Source: Anisakis pegreffii
Lineage: Eukaryota > Nematoda > Chromadorea > Rhabditida > Anisakidae
Assembly (NCBI GenBank): GCA_035041965.1
Contig: JAPYMA010000525.1
Location: forward strand, 103,047 to 167,046
Reading direction: 5' to 3'
DNA length: 64,000 nucleotides
The translations under genes and the position numbers were made by a program. Below, piece by piece: positions 41,001 through 52,479 of this stretch (position 1 is its first letter; every line of letters begins with the position of its first letter). The notes beneath the pieces were generated by a model that was given only the letters and a program-made list of their open reading frames with translations, ran no database searches and was not told the origin of the DNA.

Positions 41001-44000
41001 ATGAAACCAAAGCCACTCACCTGTACCATCGTTTCCAGTGGTCCCTTGACAATCTCTAATGCCAACTGATCCATATACATCACTGGACACTCATCTAAAA
41101 CCATTCTTCTTCTTTTCATATTCTTGATCCCAAAATAATCGCAATATTACCTGCACAAGACGAAGCGGCGTGCACCAAACAATGTGCTTTTGAGCTGTGC
41201 AAATAAAGACAAAGTTGCAGTGAGAGTGGCCGGTAGTAGTCAACCTCATAGGGAATATCACCGTATAGGCGTGACATGTTATCAGAAGAAACGACATCCG
41301 TTAGCTGAGAGAAAATAAACATCAAAATACATCATTACTTGTACAATTTGCATGCAGATTAATGTGCTTGCTTTCGAAAATAAAGTTTACCAAGCACTTC
41401 TGATGCCAAGAAAATGAAATGTTGATCTGGAAACGATCAAAATTGCGATTGAAATCATCAAGAAACGCACTGCAATGATGAAACTACGAGAAAGAAAACA
41501 TAGAATAAAGTAACAAAATAAGACATTCAGACAATACCTGATCATACAATCCAAAGTAGTCATTTTTAAGATCGATGATTAATTTCACCAGAATACCCGT
41601 TAAAACAAGTTCCGACTCGCCAATATCAACCTATAAATGAATGAATTAAACTGGAAAAGAATCTACCTTTAAAGATTCTATATTAGAAAGAGTACAAGAC
41701 AAACCTTTACAGACAGATAGACAATTGCTTATAAAATGCGATGATAACGCAGAGAAACGCGTATTTCTCAGTGATAGCTTAAGCCTAACAACAGAACCTC
41801 TCTCATCCAAGAGTTACTTCTAGCTCGTGACAAACTGTCTCATCGCGTTCCTTCACACTCTTTAACCACCTTCATCACACCCAACAAATGGCCATATCAA
41901 AATCATTGAAACGTTCATCAATTAATAAATAACTAACCTGAATGAATAAATCATCAGGAGAGAGCTGAATCGGATGCGGTGGTAATTTGGCCGTACAATT
42001 TGCATTACTGTGATACGGTAAGTCTGATGGCGGATCTGCATACGATGGATGATAAGTGTATTCGAACAGTAACCTGATCGTTTCACATCGCCAAATTTCT
42101 TCCCATTCCTTAATCATGACCATCAACAACAAAACAAAGTAATAGTTAGTCAATTGCGAAAGAATATTGGTATCAAACGAAAATTACTGCATATTATTGA
42201 TGATCAAATAACTTTGATAAAAATTTCATCTGAATTCAGTACTTAAGATTTATTATTTGTGGTTAAATATGTTCATCAAATAATTCTCTCTTGTAAATCA
42301 AAATCAAAAAAAAGAACAGAAATGGAATACTAACCTGAGAAGGATTCGAAATAGTTGGCAACGATGTTGTTGCTGGACTTAAGTAAGTGAAACGGGCGTT
42401 TTTCATTAACGAATGCAACAGTGGTGCTAATGGATTTTGTGACGGCAACCAGACACGTAACGCTAAGCAATCGTGTACGTCTATTATGTATTTCAACGCA
42501 ATTTTCTCTGGACAAAAATCCACAAAAGGAAATGCAAAAGCGGCTGTTATCTCTTTACCAACGATCACTGCCAAACAATTTTCTGCTGACGCCGATGAGC
42601 TGAAATGAACGATGAAACGATAACTCTGGCCTGCACTGTGAAAGAATTCAACGGAAAATTCACTTCGATTGAGTTTTTTGAATTTTTTCTGCGGTTCAAA
42701 TCAACGAACAAAAGGTATACTAAATGCGATGAGTCAGTTGAAAGGTAATAAATGATGTGATAAGAATATTATTGTTGAACAGACGAAATTCAATGAAAGT
42801 TAAGCATCACTGGCGTTCACATCATTCCGTTAATCCTGTTCTGTGAATCTCAAATTTTAGTGTCACAAGATTTCTTTGATGTCACAAATCCACTAATCAA
42901 TGAATCAATCAATCAATAATCAATTACTCACCTTGTATCAATCCAATTTTTATCATTCAACGCTAATATCAATTCAACACTGTCCGTTATTCGAACACTG
43001 AACTCCCAAGTATAAGGTATAAAATTATATAAATCAGGAATCGATTCACTTGTCCATTCGTTGATCAAATCCTGTAAAATAATGCAATCACAGCGCACTT
43101 TTTCCCAAATATCTCCCGAAATAAAAAACATGTTTCGTTCGATTCTCAGCAGCCAAACACTACCTGCCAATATTGTTTCCCCGATGAATAATCGAACTTT
43201 AATCGAATTATTTCACATTAAATTTAACCCAAAAGCCATACTTTGATTCAAATTATTCACCAAAGACAACGAACCGTAAAAAATCGCTTATGATCCCAAA
43301 CAATCCACGAGCTAATTTTGTTGATTTCAATTGAGTACTTCCATAGCTGATGTGCATTAAAAATACGCGGATAATGTGTGTCAAGAGTCACTCGAAGCGT
43401 TTCACATTGAAAGAATTTACGATAAGCGAGCGAAGTGGATGATTCAACACATAACAAACAACAGCGTAACGTTGAATGAAAGCCGTCATCCAGATATATC
43501 CACGGAATTTTGAACTGAAAATGGCAGATGTCTGTTCAGAGAGAAGATTTAAAAGAGCGTCAATCGCAACAAGCAGCTGACTGTCCACATATCAATTCTG
43601 CTTCTTAATGAATGATAAACAGTGAACGGCACGCAAAACAAATGAATAACCATGAACTAACATCAAGTGATGAACCTTGCTTAACCCTCAGGTGAAGAGC
43701 ATTCAGTTCATCACCTCTCATGAACCAAATGTCAATGCCAGCATCGTTTAATAATGAAACACGAATATCGTGGGCTAATAGCATCCGACGTTCACCTTTT
43801 ACTGGTAGAATGCTTCAATATTCATCATTAGTAATAGGTATGATTGCCGTTCTATCGAATACATCATCATGATAATCCATTTACAAAACAACAACGCTTT
43901 CTTGACTTTTTTGACCATATTAATCTTTCGGATAAATCATACTTTCTTTAGAAGGCTCACGCTACGAGTTGAAATGAAAAATTGCTTCGTATATTACTCG

Positions 44001-47000
44001 TTCGATACGATAGAAAATAGCAAAACGAAAAGTAATTTTTCACTCCAATTCTAAAAAGGGTGTATATTCTACAAACTTCTCTAAGAAATAATTAATGCAA
44101 CCCAGAACAACATTCTCGATGTGACCAGCGTTATACGGTTAATCTACTGCATATTTGAAGTGGTCATCCATTGTGTGCATCTGATGACTGGAATGAGGCA
44201 AACGTTGAATGAAGTGAAACTTACGTGACATCAGCAGTGCGTTGTTCAGCAGGGAAAAAGTAATTGTAGAGCATCACACGCTGGGCATCCGCCCATGGAC
44301 CGTACGAAATCACCGTGTTCTTGCCAAAACGCCAAACGGATTCCCAAACAGGTTGATCCATATCCAATGATTGAACTTCTTCGCTCACTATGCCTACATG
44401 TACAACGAATAAGCGAAGCAACCATAAATTGATGAAACCGCATAAACCTAATTTATCATGAAATGTAATGAAAATTATTTGAGAACGCAACCTAAAATTG
44501 ACTGATTATAATAGAATTTAAGATGAGCCGTTTGGAGTACTGCAAAACCGTCGCCCATTGTGCGTGGTGGTGGATCGCGACGACCGACGAAATGCGACGG
44601 CCTGTTTCCTTTGAAATCCGGGCACTCCACCAACGAGAAACGAACGTTTTCCGTATCCCCAACAACACTCACCAGAGCTCGATCCGTTCCTCCGGGATAC
44701 TCTTTCAACGAAATTTTCGCTGCAAAATGAAAAAAAAATCATCCATTCACACAAATACAATAATACACCAACTCTATTCTATTGAAACTGAATATCATAA
44801 ACATTCCAATTTCTTTCTTCATTTCGGAAGCTTTCTTCGAAACTAATTTGATTCAATTATTACGCTTGTCAAATTTCACTGAAGTTTAACTTTCAATTAC
44901 ATCACATTATTTATTGAAAAAATATACAAAAACATACAAATTAAATTTTCGAAAATTAGAACGAACGCCGATGGTAAGAACGCATTTCCGGCGATCACAC
45001 ATCCAGACCCGATATCGAGTTTAATATAACCAAATAATGACCAGAGATTGTCATAATACGCGTCCCACTCTTCCTCTTCCTTTCCTGCGAATGAATGCCA
45101 CTATAATAAATCACAAACAAACGCTCTAGAATCGATGTGATCGAAACAATTCGAAATCAGAATGAACAAATTATCTGTCGGCATTTTGCTGAAAAAACTA
45201 ATTTCAGAAAGAGCACTGAGAATTCCAATCGATTTTCCATGAATGCTTCTGTCCTAGTTTGACCTCCATTGGTATCATTGCTTGTGCTAAATTCTTTTTT
45301 TTTTTCTTCTGGGAAGTTAGCTAGAAGAGCATCTATCATTCATAATACTAAAGTATGCACCGATTTGACTCAGCCAGACACAGTTCGAAATCCAGATCAT
45401 ATATCTATCTATCTATCTCTGTTTCGATTCAATGGCTAAATCATAATCTTCAATCTACAGTTCCATTGATAACGTACTTGTTAATTTCTTGTTCACTGAA
45501 CTATTCGAATCTTCTCTGAGTGAACCAAATAAACGTTCCAAACCAAACCATTTGGCGAGGTTACGATAGTTACTGAGACGATTGTAGACACGGATTTGGA
45601 GACCATTTAATGAAAGATGTAGTCTTGAAGTATCACTAAAAAATGCTTCGTTCGTCGATACATTCACGATAGTGATGAATATGAGCAGTAGCGTGGCCAG
45701 CACTTTCTCCAAGAACGGAGAGGCGCAAAATGATCTGGCCCAAAGAACAGCTGACTCTTGGACTGCATTCTTTTACGTTCATTTTTTTCCGGTTTTGAGT
45801 CGGCGGTTACCTGCACGCTGTGTTTGAACTAGGAATAAGCGAAGTAATCATCAAATTTATTGGATAGAATGGTAAACATAATTTGTATCGTGACCTTGAA
45901 TTGGGTATTGGTTTTGCAGAAACAAATTTCCAATATGAGAAAATGATCCAGCCATCATTGCAGTGAAATGAATAATCATAAGTGGTCCACTGTAGATCAC
46001 GGAACATGATCTTGCCTGCCATTAAACTGATTGAAAATGAACCTATAAAAATTTAAAGAACAGTCATAATCTGTTACGCGTAAACACAGCTTCACGACCC
46101 CAACTTCAGTCTCCTTCGAAATTGGATACTTTCAATGGTCAGTTGATCGATTTTCGTTTGTTCTCAAATCTACACCACTGCAGACATTCAGTTATTCATT
46201 ATTCTAATTAGTTCACTGCTCAATTCGTCGGCATACCACTCTTCCAGTAAACTATGAAAGCACTTTTCCTCATTACTTATCTTACCATCTGTGAGCATAT
46301 GTATGGTTGTATTATGATAGTAAGATGATTATCCCAGTTTCCATTGTTGAATCTGGCTGAGAAATGACCTTGATTGCAAATGATTAACCTGTACGTACAT
46401 CACTGATAAGTGGTAGCATAAAACTAGTAGATAATCAATAAGCTCACTTAAAACAAAAAACAATATCGAATATATCAGGAGTATACGATGCAATTATACT
46501 TACCCAATGAGACGTAACCGGTATAACCTTTCAAACGTAAAACCCGCGTTAGAATGAAAGCAAGAATAGGTCCAAGAATTCTGGATAGATAAAATATAAG
46601 GAAAACAATCCACACAATGAATAACACCAAACTGCCCAGCATCAACCAGAAACTCGCTTTATCCGGCTGAATATTGCATCAATTTCAATCAATCGTTCTC
46701 AATGAACCAATGGAATCGGCTATTCAAAAGCAACAATGATAAAATTTGAGTGCGTTAAACTGAATCATTTTAGCGTGTCTTTCATAAGAATTAATGTGCT
46801 ACATTCGAAGAATATATTACCTCTACATGTTATCACCTTTACGTGTTCACGTATCAAAAGCATATCTGTATTCGAAGAATATTTTTAATTTTTAAGTTGT
46901 GTGACTGCTATACATAGGTCGTACAGTACTCAAGCACCCAGTTAAGTCAAATTCTGTCCTCGACCTTAATTTCATCGTTGAAGAGGATATGATAAGGCTT

Positions 47001-47771
47001 TTCAACATTCTCACATATAGCCGTTTGGTGCAATTTTTGTTCGTTGATAGTCGCATGGAAAATATATTGCACTGGACTGTACAACGTTTTCATCCATAGT
47101 TTATGCTACCACTGAGAGTTGGCTACTAATTTCGCAGCATTCCATGAATGAAACATTATTGCATTTCCTAACAACCAGAAACACAACTTAACGTTAGCGA
47201 AATATGCGATGAAATTCACATCATTTTGAAAGGCCTAAAACGACCTACATCATTTTGAGGTGTTTTCTTAATTTCTTGACCCTGGCGTCGAGCGAAGTTA
47301 CCTCTTGAGACATGATCGGCATTACGTTAACGTCTCAACGTTTACATTGACGTGCCCCTTCAGATTGACGGATAACATATCGGGCTATTACTACTGGGTG
47401 CAATGTCAAAGTTTCAATTCTGCGGTACTTTTTTGACGTATCTCTCATCATATGTAAGTCACTGCATTACCTTCTCCTCTACGTAATTTTTTAACATCTT
47501 TACATGTGACTGCATTATTTTTAACATTTATAAATTTGTAAAACACTTGTACTCATCGAAAACACCGTTGAAAATCATGCCTTTCATATTACACATCTCC
47601 AGTCCTGCTAATGGCGAATAATGTGAGAAAAGAGGGTTCAAGAAATACCTGAACGATCTCTCTGTAATCCTCCCATCTTAGATTGATATCACCTGGTAAT
47701 GATAATGAACCGTTGTTTGCCGGCCAAAATGAAGGAGAGTCCATCCTACCACCAATCGATGACCCGTTCAT
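23075..47771 (-). CDS. lpd-3: Bridge-like lipid transfer protein BLTP1 (KIAA1109/Tweek/LPD-3), complete giant gene
   Basis: BLTP1 is an ER-anchored, rod-like protein whose hydrophobic groove carries phospholipids between membranes at contact sites; the fly and worm genes are tweek and lpd-3. From ATG 47771 to TAA 23077–23075 I can follow, in order, conserved blocks over the whole human protein: an N-terminal membrane helix, MAGKIMFRD, SYGPWADAQR, FIPYTWEF, GSVEYAWLIEV, CYGDCRFFG, FVTPLALEV, LLPSLKAKYRLEEA, FTTDLLNQVLFAEQ, YDMRRLAELISFPKPWYRR, KYEHWPCVLDM, EWVVDPKIRFIDRF and the terminal NTIPKALQRGMLDP. I count about 65–70 small exons averaging roughly 150–200 nt. The product is therefore near 3,300–3,700 aa by rough estimate, against about 5,000 in human; disordered linkers are shorter. 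Introns are mostly 50–300 nt. A few linker exons remain unplaced. Family assignment is very strong. Confidence 0.95.
29371..34170 (-). CDS. lpd-3: BLTP1 part 4: long groove segment
   Basis: Exons: 34170–34022, about 33788–33424 (SATAQSVHVTFALASVCLF), 33362–33227, 33077 to about 32890, 32825 to about 32662 (DIEGDMPIHAQNLHEVVLRN), 32511–32357 (LLPSLKAKYRLEEA, nearly identical to human), 32242–32004, 31671–31465 (LEHTFTTDLLNQVLFAEQCF), 31432 to about 31150 (LQLTASTPTSTAVRL), about 31031–30910, about 30693–30568, about 30473–30348 (AILLWLNYKNTYDYWREQR), about 30240–30015 (GVYVCMPLYSADLS), about 29901–29714 (TYQFVSRATAA, SVKWQMLGMTIDLDH) and about 29575–29371. Introns here are mostly 50–250 nt. 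Confidence 0.9.
34289..38220 (-). CDS. lpd-3: BLTP1 part 3: disordered linkers and mid-protein modules
   Basis: Exons: a doubtful one near 38210–38150, about 38110–37968 (FLSRYSSVGEHEDM), about 37700–37520 (Ser-rich, ending VRGTVA), 37132 to about 36985 (LFVTPLALEVTQQLGEHVAF), 36727–36543 (LLLPSIDIALFQCGLIEKTI), 36391–36202, 36026–35876, about 35675–35512 (SAWTYAVHRLCESSEIWFKR), 35380–35138 (QALVALLSHWQTIICSQIK), 35002–34840 (charged linker), 34766–34621 (DLYHWISARHREQ) and 34375–34289. The join VRGTVA to LFVTPL matches human VKGTVDVVLTPLV. Linker exons evolve fast and are the least certain part of the gene model. Confidence 0.78.
38427..43812 (-). CDS. lpd-3: BLTP1 part 2: second groove block to Cys-rich motif
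   Basis: Exons: 43812–43662, 43514–43275 (THYPRIFNAHQLWKYSIEIN), 43071–42932 (INEWTSESIPDLYNFIPYTW), 42635–42335 (FAFPFVDFCPEK), 42108–41938 (IQLSPDDLFIQ), 41630–41538, about 41471–41393, 41304–41151, 41094–41021 (DECPVMYMDQLALEIVKGPL), 40960 to about 40640 (GSVEYAWLIEVIIGNINAKL), 39714 to about 39555 (KMVRASIDTFNVVIIED), about 39500–39257 (SSRWFLSNELL), about 39160–39070 (TCSCYGDCRFFG), about 38823–38707 and about 38503–38427. Each block has an obvious counterpart in human BLTP1 in the same order. The 940-nt intron 40640–39714 is the largest here and should also hide one small linker exon. Confidence 0.88.
39840..40270. other. GC-richer insertion and ATT microsatellite in a BLTP1 intron
   Basis: The intron between exons ending about 40640 and starting 39714 is unusually long for this gene. 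It contains a segment richer in G+C and CG dinucleotides (about 39850–40170), including the perfect palindrome CGGTTTCG-CT-CGAAACCG near 40136–40153. An ATT-type microsatellite follows at about 40205–40270. It is probably an old insertion; I see no terminal repeats or target duplication. Confidence 0.4.
44225..47771 (-). CDS. lpd-3: BLTP1 part 1: membrane anchor and first groove modules
   Basis: Exons checked by frame: 47771–47649 (start; N-terminal 41 aa), 46666–46504 (transmembrane helix, FWLMLGSLVLFIVWIVFLIF), 46042–45895 (GSFSISLMAGKIMFRDLQW, as in human SFSVLSGKVMFRE), 45635–45478 (RLHLSLNGLQIRVYNRLSNY), 45100–44938 (ends SAFVLIFENLI), 44719–44492 (TENVRFSLVE, TMGDGFAVLQ) and 44393–44225 (FGKNTVISYGPWADAQRVML). 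A linker exon near 45160–45340 (LLANFPEEKKKEFS) is likely but its borders are unclear, because the phases of 45478 and 45100 do not join directly. The membrane helix should anchor the protein in the ER. Confidence 0.92.
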
Positions 47772-48860
47772 TCTCGAATAAGGGATTCTTTGTTATAATT
47801 TTATCTCATCCACGCATCTAGGAAAAGCTGTTGAACGTTTTGATTGCAACAAGAAACAATTTAGAACGCGTCAACGTGAAGACACTACAACTCACACGAG
47901 TTTGCAACAATGCTCAGTGGTGTTGATTCAAATCTTCATTTTACTTTTCCACGTCGTTCAATTCCTAATAAAAGATTTCTCAAGATAGCGCATTCAACTT
48001 TACTCTTAACTCATAAACGAGCCTATGCTCGATGTAAAGCGCAAATTTTGTTTCGACTACTCTGAAAATAGAACTGCACAACGAAAATCCTCATTAAAAC
48101 CTATGTCAAATTGAAGAAGTCTTTTCCGGTGCTGATTAAGAATCGTTTTTTACTCATGGCTCGGTCGGTGATGTGTGGGCTACCAGTTAAATGCTGATGA
48201 TTCGAGTCCTCGATGAGTTGGCCCTCCTGCTTCTTCTATGTTCGTCCTTTTTTTCTTGGCATACCTTTCGAATTGTCCTGTTATTTCGAGAGCAGAAAAC
48301 TGACTCTTGGTAAAAGGTTTTGTCAGCAGTCACGCTATCAGTAAGAATGCAGAATTGTTGTCTTGCTGCGATCACGAGATTAGCTTGGTGTCCATACAGC
48401 CATTTCTGTCACTCGGTGCTTTAAAGAAGAACATCGCATCGAGCCGGTTGTACGGTAACATTCATTTTGGTTAAAGGATTGCACAAAAATTAGTGGAACA
48501 ATTTTGGTGAATAGTTGATCACTTCGGATAATCGTGCAGGTTAAGTCAACGAAAGGGGGGGTGTGGTCTAACAGAGGTAGTGACACTTCGCCAAGTACGA
48601 ACCGACTGACAGTTCGCCAAGTGACGGAAGTGGGATTTTCATTTGATATATGTTCAGAAATGTGAATTTCTTACCTACTCAAGGGGAATAAATCCGGGCA
48701 AATCATATATCATTTTGTAGCGCAGATCCAGGAGAACAAAACGTAGCTGATAGATTTACCACTGATCGACATATGCTGGAGATTTTCGATTTCGCCTTAA
48801 GGGCAAAAATGCAACAGATACTTTCAATTGGTACCCACCCGACAGGAGAAATTTTCATTC
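47772..48860. other. Region upstream of BLTP1
   Basis: No gene supported. The first few hundred bases should contain the BLTP1 promoter, or a spliced-leader acceptor: on the minus strand a CGAG directly precedes the ATG by one base. A run of seven G occurs at about 48546. No other structure seen. Confidence 0.45.
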
Positions 48861-49164
48861 ATGATATATACTATGTTGTAGCCAAGATTGAATACAACAG
48901 AAATCTGTTTTAGATTTTTTCGGCAATTGTTAAGTTAAGAGAGTTATGACGCTCGGCGTGAGCAATGGTGATGTTCACTGGTCACAACTGGCATGTATAT
49001 AAAAGAAATTGAAATTCTCTCTACTGCGAATATAAAAATTAGGCGAAATGTTGTATACCATGTTGTAGCCGAGATTGAGTACAGCAGAAATTTGTTTTAA
49101 ATTTTGTCGCCAATAAGTTAAGAGAATTATGACGCTCGACGTGAGCAATGGTGATGTTCACTAA
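48861..49164. repeat. Tandemly duplicated 120-bp unit
   Basis: Copies at 48861–48983 and 49047–49164 share, with scattered changes, ATGTTGTAGCC.AGATTGA.TACA.CAGAAAT…TTATGACGCTCG.CGTGAGCAATGGTGATGTTCACT. The offset is about 187 bp. A weaker third copy may begin near 48699. A short flank (GAATATAAAAAT.AG) also recurs at about 49027 and 49504. Confidence 0.75.
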
Positions 49165-49779
49165 TACTCTCACTGATCATAAATATAAACCGACTATAAA
49201 CCAACCGATATTCTTCTGGAAGTGTAACACGGATGAACTTCGAGATTGAGTGCTATTCATTTCAACAACAATATTCTTGCAGAAATAAACGGAAAAGGAA
49301 ACATCCAATTGAAAAAAAATGAAGTCAAAAAATCGCACGATATGATAAAACAGTGAAATGCAAAGATTTGATAATGAAATACAAACGACAAACAAAATGC
49401 TGAATTCCAGGAAAAACTGTTTCGTTCTCTTCAATGCTGAGTTCAACTGGAAAAACTGGGTATTACACAAATCTTTTTTAAATATTAAAACTCTTTCTGT
49501 TGTGAATATAAAAATAAGCGCATCTTGAAGATGAGTTCTTATCATTCATCCTACGTCGAGTATTGAGGTGTTCATTATCCTTAATTCTCGGTTGATATCA
49601 TTATCCTTGTCACTAATTGAGATGCTCTGGTATTTGGTATGATGGAAATCTTGTTGGGGAAATCGATGATATAAGTTTTGAAGCGCATGAAAAGCTCCAT
49701 CAGATTCCGTTCTCAGTTTGAAAATCTTGGAGAACTTTTTAAGAGGATCACCTCACCGAAGTAAGAATACTGATGATAT

Positions 49780-51520
49780 TTAGTGACAGTTGCACATATG
49801 AGGTTTACAATTGATCTATCACTATAGATCAATTGTATACATTAATACAGCACTATAGACGTTATGATCTTCAAGGTACCGGTACTCTCAGGTTTGCCCA
49901 GTAAGATATGAACTTCTTTGCAGCAGTCGATTGCTCAGAATCTCTATTTTCGGAATACTATATATTTTATCGAGCAATTATCATTAGATGAGGAGGTATA
50001 GCTATTTTCTCAATGATATACAGTTTGCCATCTTCGAGCCTACCGTACCCTCAAGTTTGCACAATAACATATGATTATTTTTACACCATTCGATCCAGCG
50101 GAATCTCCGCAGTCTGAAAAATGTATATTTTGCTGGGCGATTTTGCTTACTTGAGGAGATATAGCTATTTTCCTAATGCCATCTCAATTAGCGCAGATAC
50201 GCTCATTCATATGCATTGCATCTCTATAGGTCAATTGTACACATTACTATAGCGATATAGGTGGCACGATCTTCAAAGCACCGGTACTCTCAGTTTTGCC
50301 CGGTAATATGAGATTTTCATTGCACCACACGATTTGCTCAGAATCTCTGCTTTCAGAATATTACATGTTTTGCCGAGCAATTATGATTAAATGGGAAGAC
50401 ATAGCTATTTTCTCGATGCTGTATGGGTTACCATCTTTGAGTCTACCGTAATCTCATCGTTCATATACTTCTGATCACCTAAGATAAATATATGGATTAC
50501 TCCAGCGATATAGGCGTTACGATCTTCAAGGCACCGGTACTCTCAGTTTTGCCCGGTAACGTAAGAATTTCTTTGTACCACACGATTGCTCCGAATCTCT
50601 ACTTTCAGAATATTATATATTTTGCCGAGCAGTCATGATTAGATAAGGAGATATAGCTATTTTCTTAATGCTATACCTGTTGTTGCCTTCGAGGCTACCG
50701 TACTCTCAGCTTTGTCCAGTGACATATGAATTCCTGTTCACCGTTCGATCCATCGGAATTTTTAGGTTCCGAAAAACATATATTTCGTTCAGCAATTCTG
50801 CTTTCTTGAGGTGGTATGGCTATTTTTATAAAGATCAATTGGCAACAACCGCGATCATATATATGCAGTCTATCAGTATAGATCAATATCAGTGCGTTAC
50901 TACGGCTCTATAGAGGTTATCATCTTCAAGGTAACCTGAATACACGGTTTGCCCAGCAAGATGGCAGTTTCTTCACATCGTTAGATTCCCCAGATTCTCA
51001 ACTTTCAAACATGCATATATGTTGTAGAGCGATTCTACTTACTTTCATACAATTAATCGATTTCCTGAAGGCATATCACTTGCTTGACAGCAGTCATTTC
51101 AATACACTAAATCTGTACTGAATAATCTCTATATTACATTGTTATTACTAGGGTCACCATTTTCAAACTCGTTTTTTTAGGTTTACCTAATAACGTGGTC
51201 GTTTCTTCGAACCATCGAATTCATAAGGTTCTCTATTTTCAGAAAATGTCTATGTTGTTGGGCTATTCTGCTCACACCAAGAAGCGTTGATGATTTTTTG
51301 GAGTGACCTCACGTATCTGTGCCGCTCAATCCGATATATTGTATGCGAATTGATCAATGTGCACGAAAGATCGCCATTTTCTATCCAACATTACGTTCAG
51401 GTTTCCACGGCAATATGTCTTTTTCTCTCAAACATCAGATTCTCCAGTTTCAGAAAAGTGTAAATGTTATTTGACGGTTTTGATTACTGTTCGGATATTG
51501 TCGATTATTTTGATACATGA
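49780..51520. repeat. Degenerate higher-order tandem repeat array
   Basis: An anchor resembling ACCGGTACTCTCAGTTTTGC followed by CCGGTAA recurs near 49879, 50043, 50279, 50436, 50528, 50692, 50930, 51172 and 51390 with falling similarity. Two subtypes alternate at first (CACCGGTACTCTC and CTACCGTACCCTC), making a unit of about 250–400 bp. Each subunit also holds a TTTTGC.GAGCAAT…GAGATATAGCTATTTTCT block. Frames are broken by stops on both strands, so it is non-coding satellite-like DNA or a decayed tandem element. Confidence 0.7.
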
Positions 51521-52248
51521 ATGCAGGGATACTTCATGTTATTCATTCAGCAGTTTTGTTCAAATTGTCCTTAAGCACTTTGTAGCTAGAAAGCGATTTG
51601 CTCATCAGAGCGATTCGACTGCATAGAAATTAAAGATATTGAACATCTCAATTGTATCAATCGTATACATAACTTAAGCATAGTGAGACAATTTTCGAGG
51701 TGAATAGCTTCTTTCGAGGAACCGACGTTATGCCAAAAAAAACAAGAGTTCTCGAATAAGGTGATAGATTCTCTCGAAAGAAGACGGAGTTTGTGAAAGA
51801 CATTTAGTCATTTAGCATAGGATAGGAGTGGCAAATCGAGTAGAGCATTCATAGTATGACGTATGATGCATGTTAGCGTAAATCCTACGATGAGGTCAGC
51901 AAGCTAGAGTGAGCATCACTGTTTGAAGATTAGTAATATGCACAGAAAATGTTGCTGTCTCTGACTTATGTTCAACTTTTTCCTTCTGTGGAGAGCATGT
52001 AACTTCGGAAAAACCTTCTGCATTTCCCTTCGGCAGCCATGAGTCAGGCTTCGTATCGAAGTCTTCAGCAGTATTTAGTCAGCGGTTTTGAATGTACATG
52101 CATGCTCCTCTTTCCTTCTATCAACTAAAAACTGAGTGAGGGAGTTCGTATGCTTCGAGAGGTGCGCCGCGCTCTCTCTCTGTTGTCATGCTGTTTGGTG
52201 CACGCCCATTGTTGCTTTCGGACGACGCCCCTTAAAATGTCGTGGATG

Positions 52249-52479
52249 CATCTGTCGGTACATGTGCTGCTTAGTCCCTCCACCCGTACGCAAGATCACG
52301 CGCGCGTGCGCGTAGCCACGCCCACTGGATAAGCCTAAGCCTAAGCCTGATGCCGAAGTCAGCGTAACAGAATGGGTGTGGCCTAAAGCGCGTATGACAA
52401 CGTGCGGCGGTGTTGTTGAAAGCGCAAATGGTGTCTGCGTGCGGGTGGAGGGACTAAACAGCATAAGTGCCCATCTGTC
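52249..52479. mobile_element. MITE-like element with 8-bp target duplication and telomere units
   Basis: A GC-rich 215-bp element (52257–52471) is flanked by direct repeats CATCTGTC at 52249–52256 and 52472–52479. Its ends are inverted repeats: 52265–52292 pairs with 52436–52463 at 26 of 28 positions, and weaker pairing extends outwards to the element ends GG…CC. The interior keeps further foldback pairing (CCACGCCCA with TGGGTGTGG) and holds three exact TAAGCC units (52330–52347), equal to TTAGGC on the other strand. It has no transposase, so it would be non-autonomous. An 8-bp duplication and GG…CC ends fit Merlin-type or hAT-type DNA transposons. Confidence 0.7.
52330..52347 (-). repeat. 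Interstitial telomere-type repeat (TTAGGC)3
   Basis: Three perfect TAAGCC hexamers, the complement of the nematode telomere repeat TTAGGC, lie within the MITE-like element. Three units are too few to mark a former chromosome end. Confidence 0.65.

Noticed and set aside
52330..52347. Former chromosome end or telomere fusion
   Set aside because: Only three hexamers, all inside a transposon-like foldback element.
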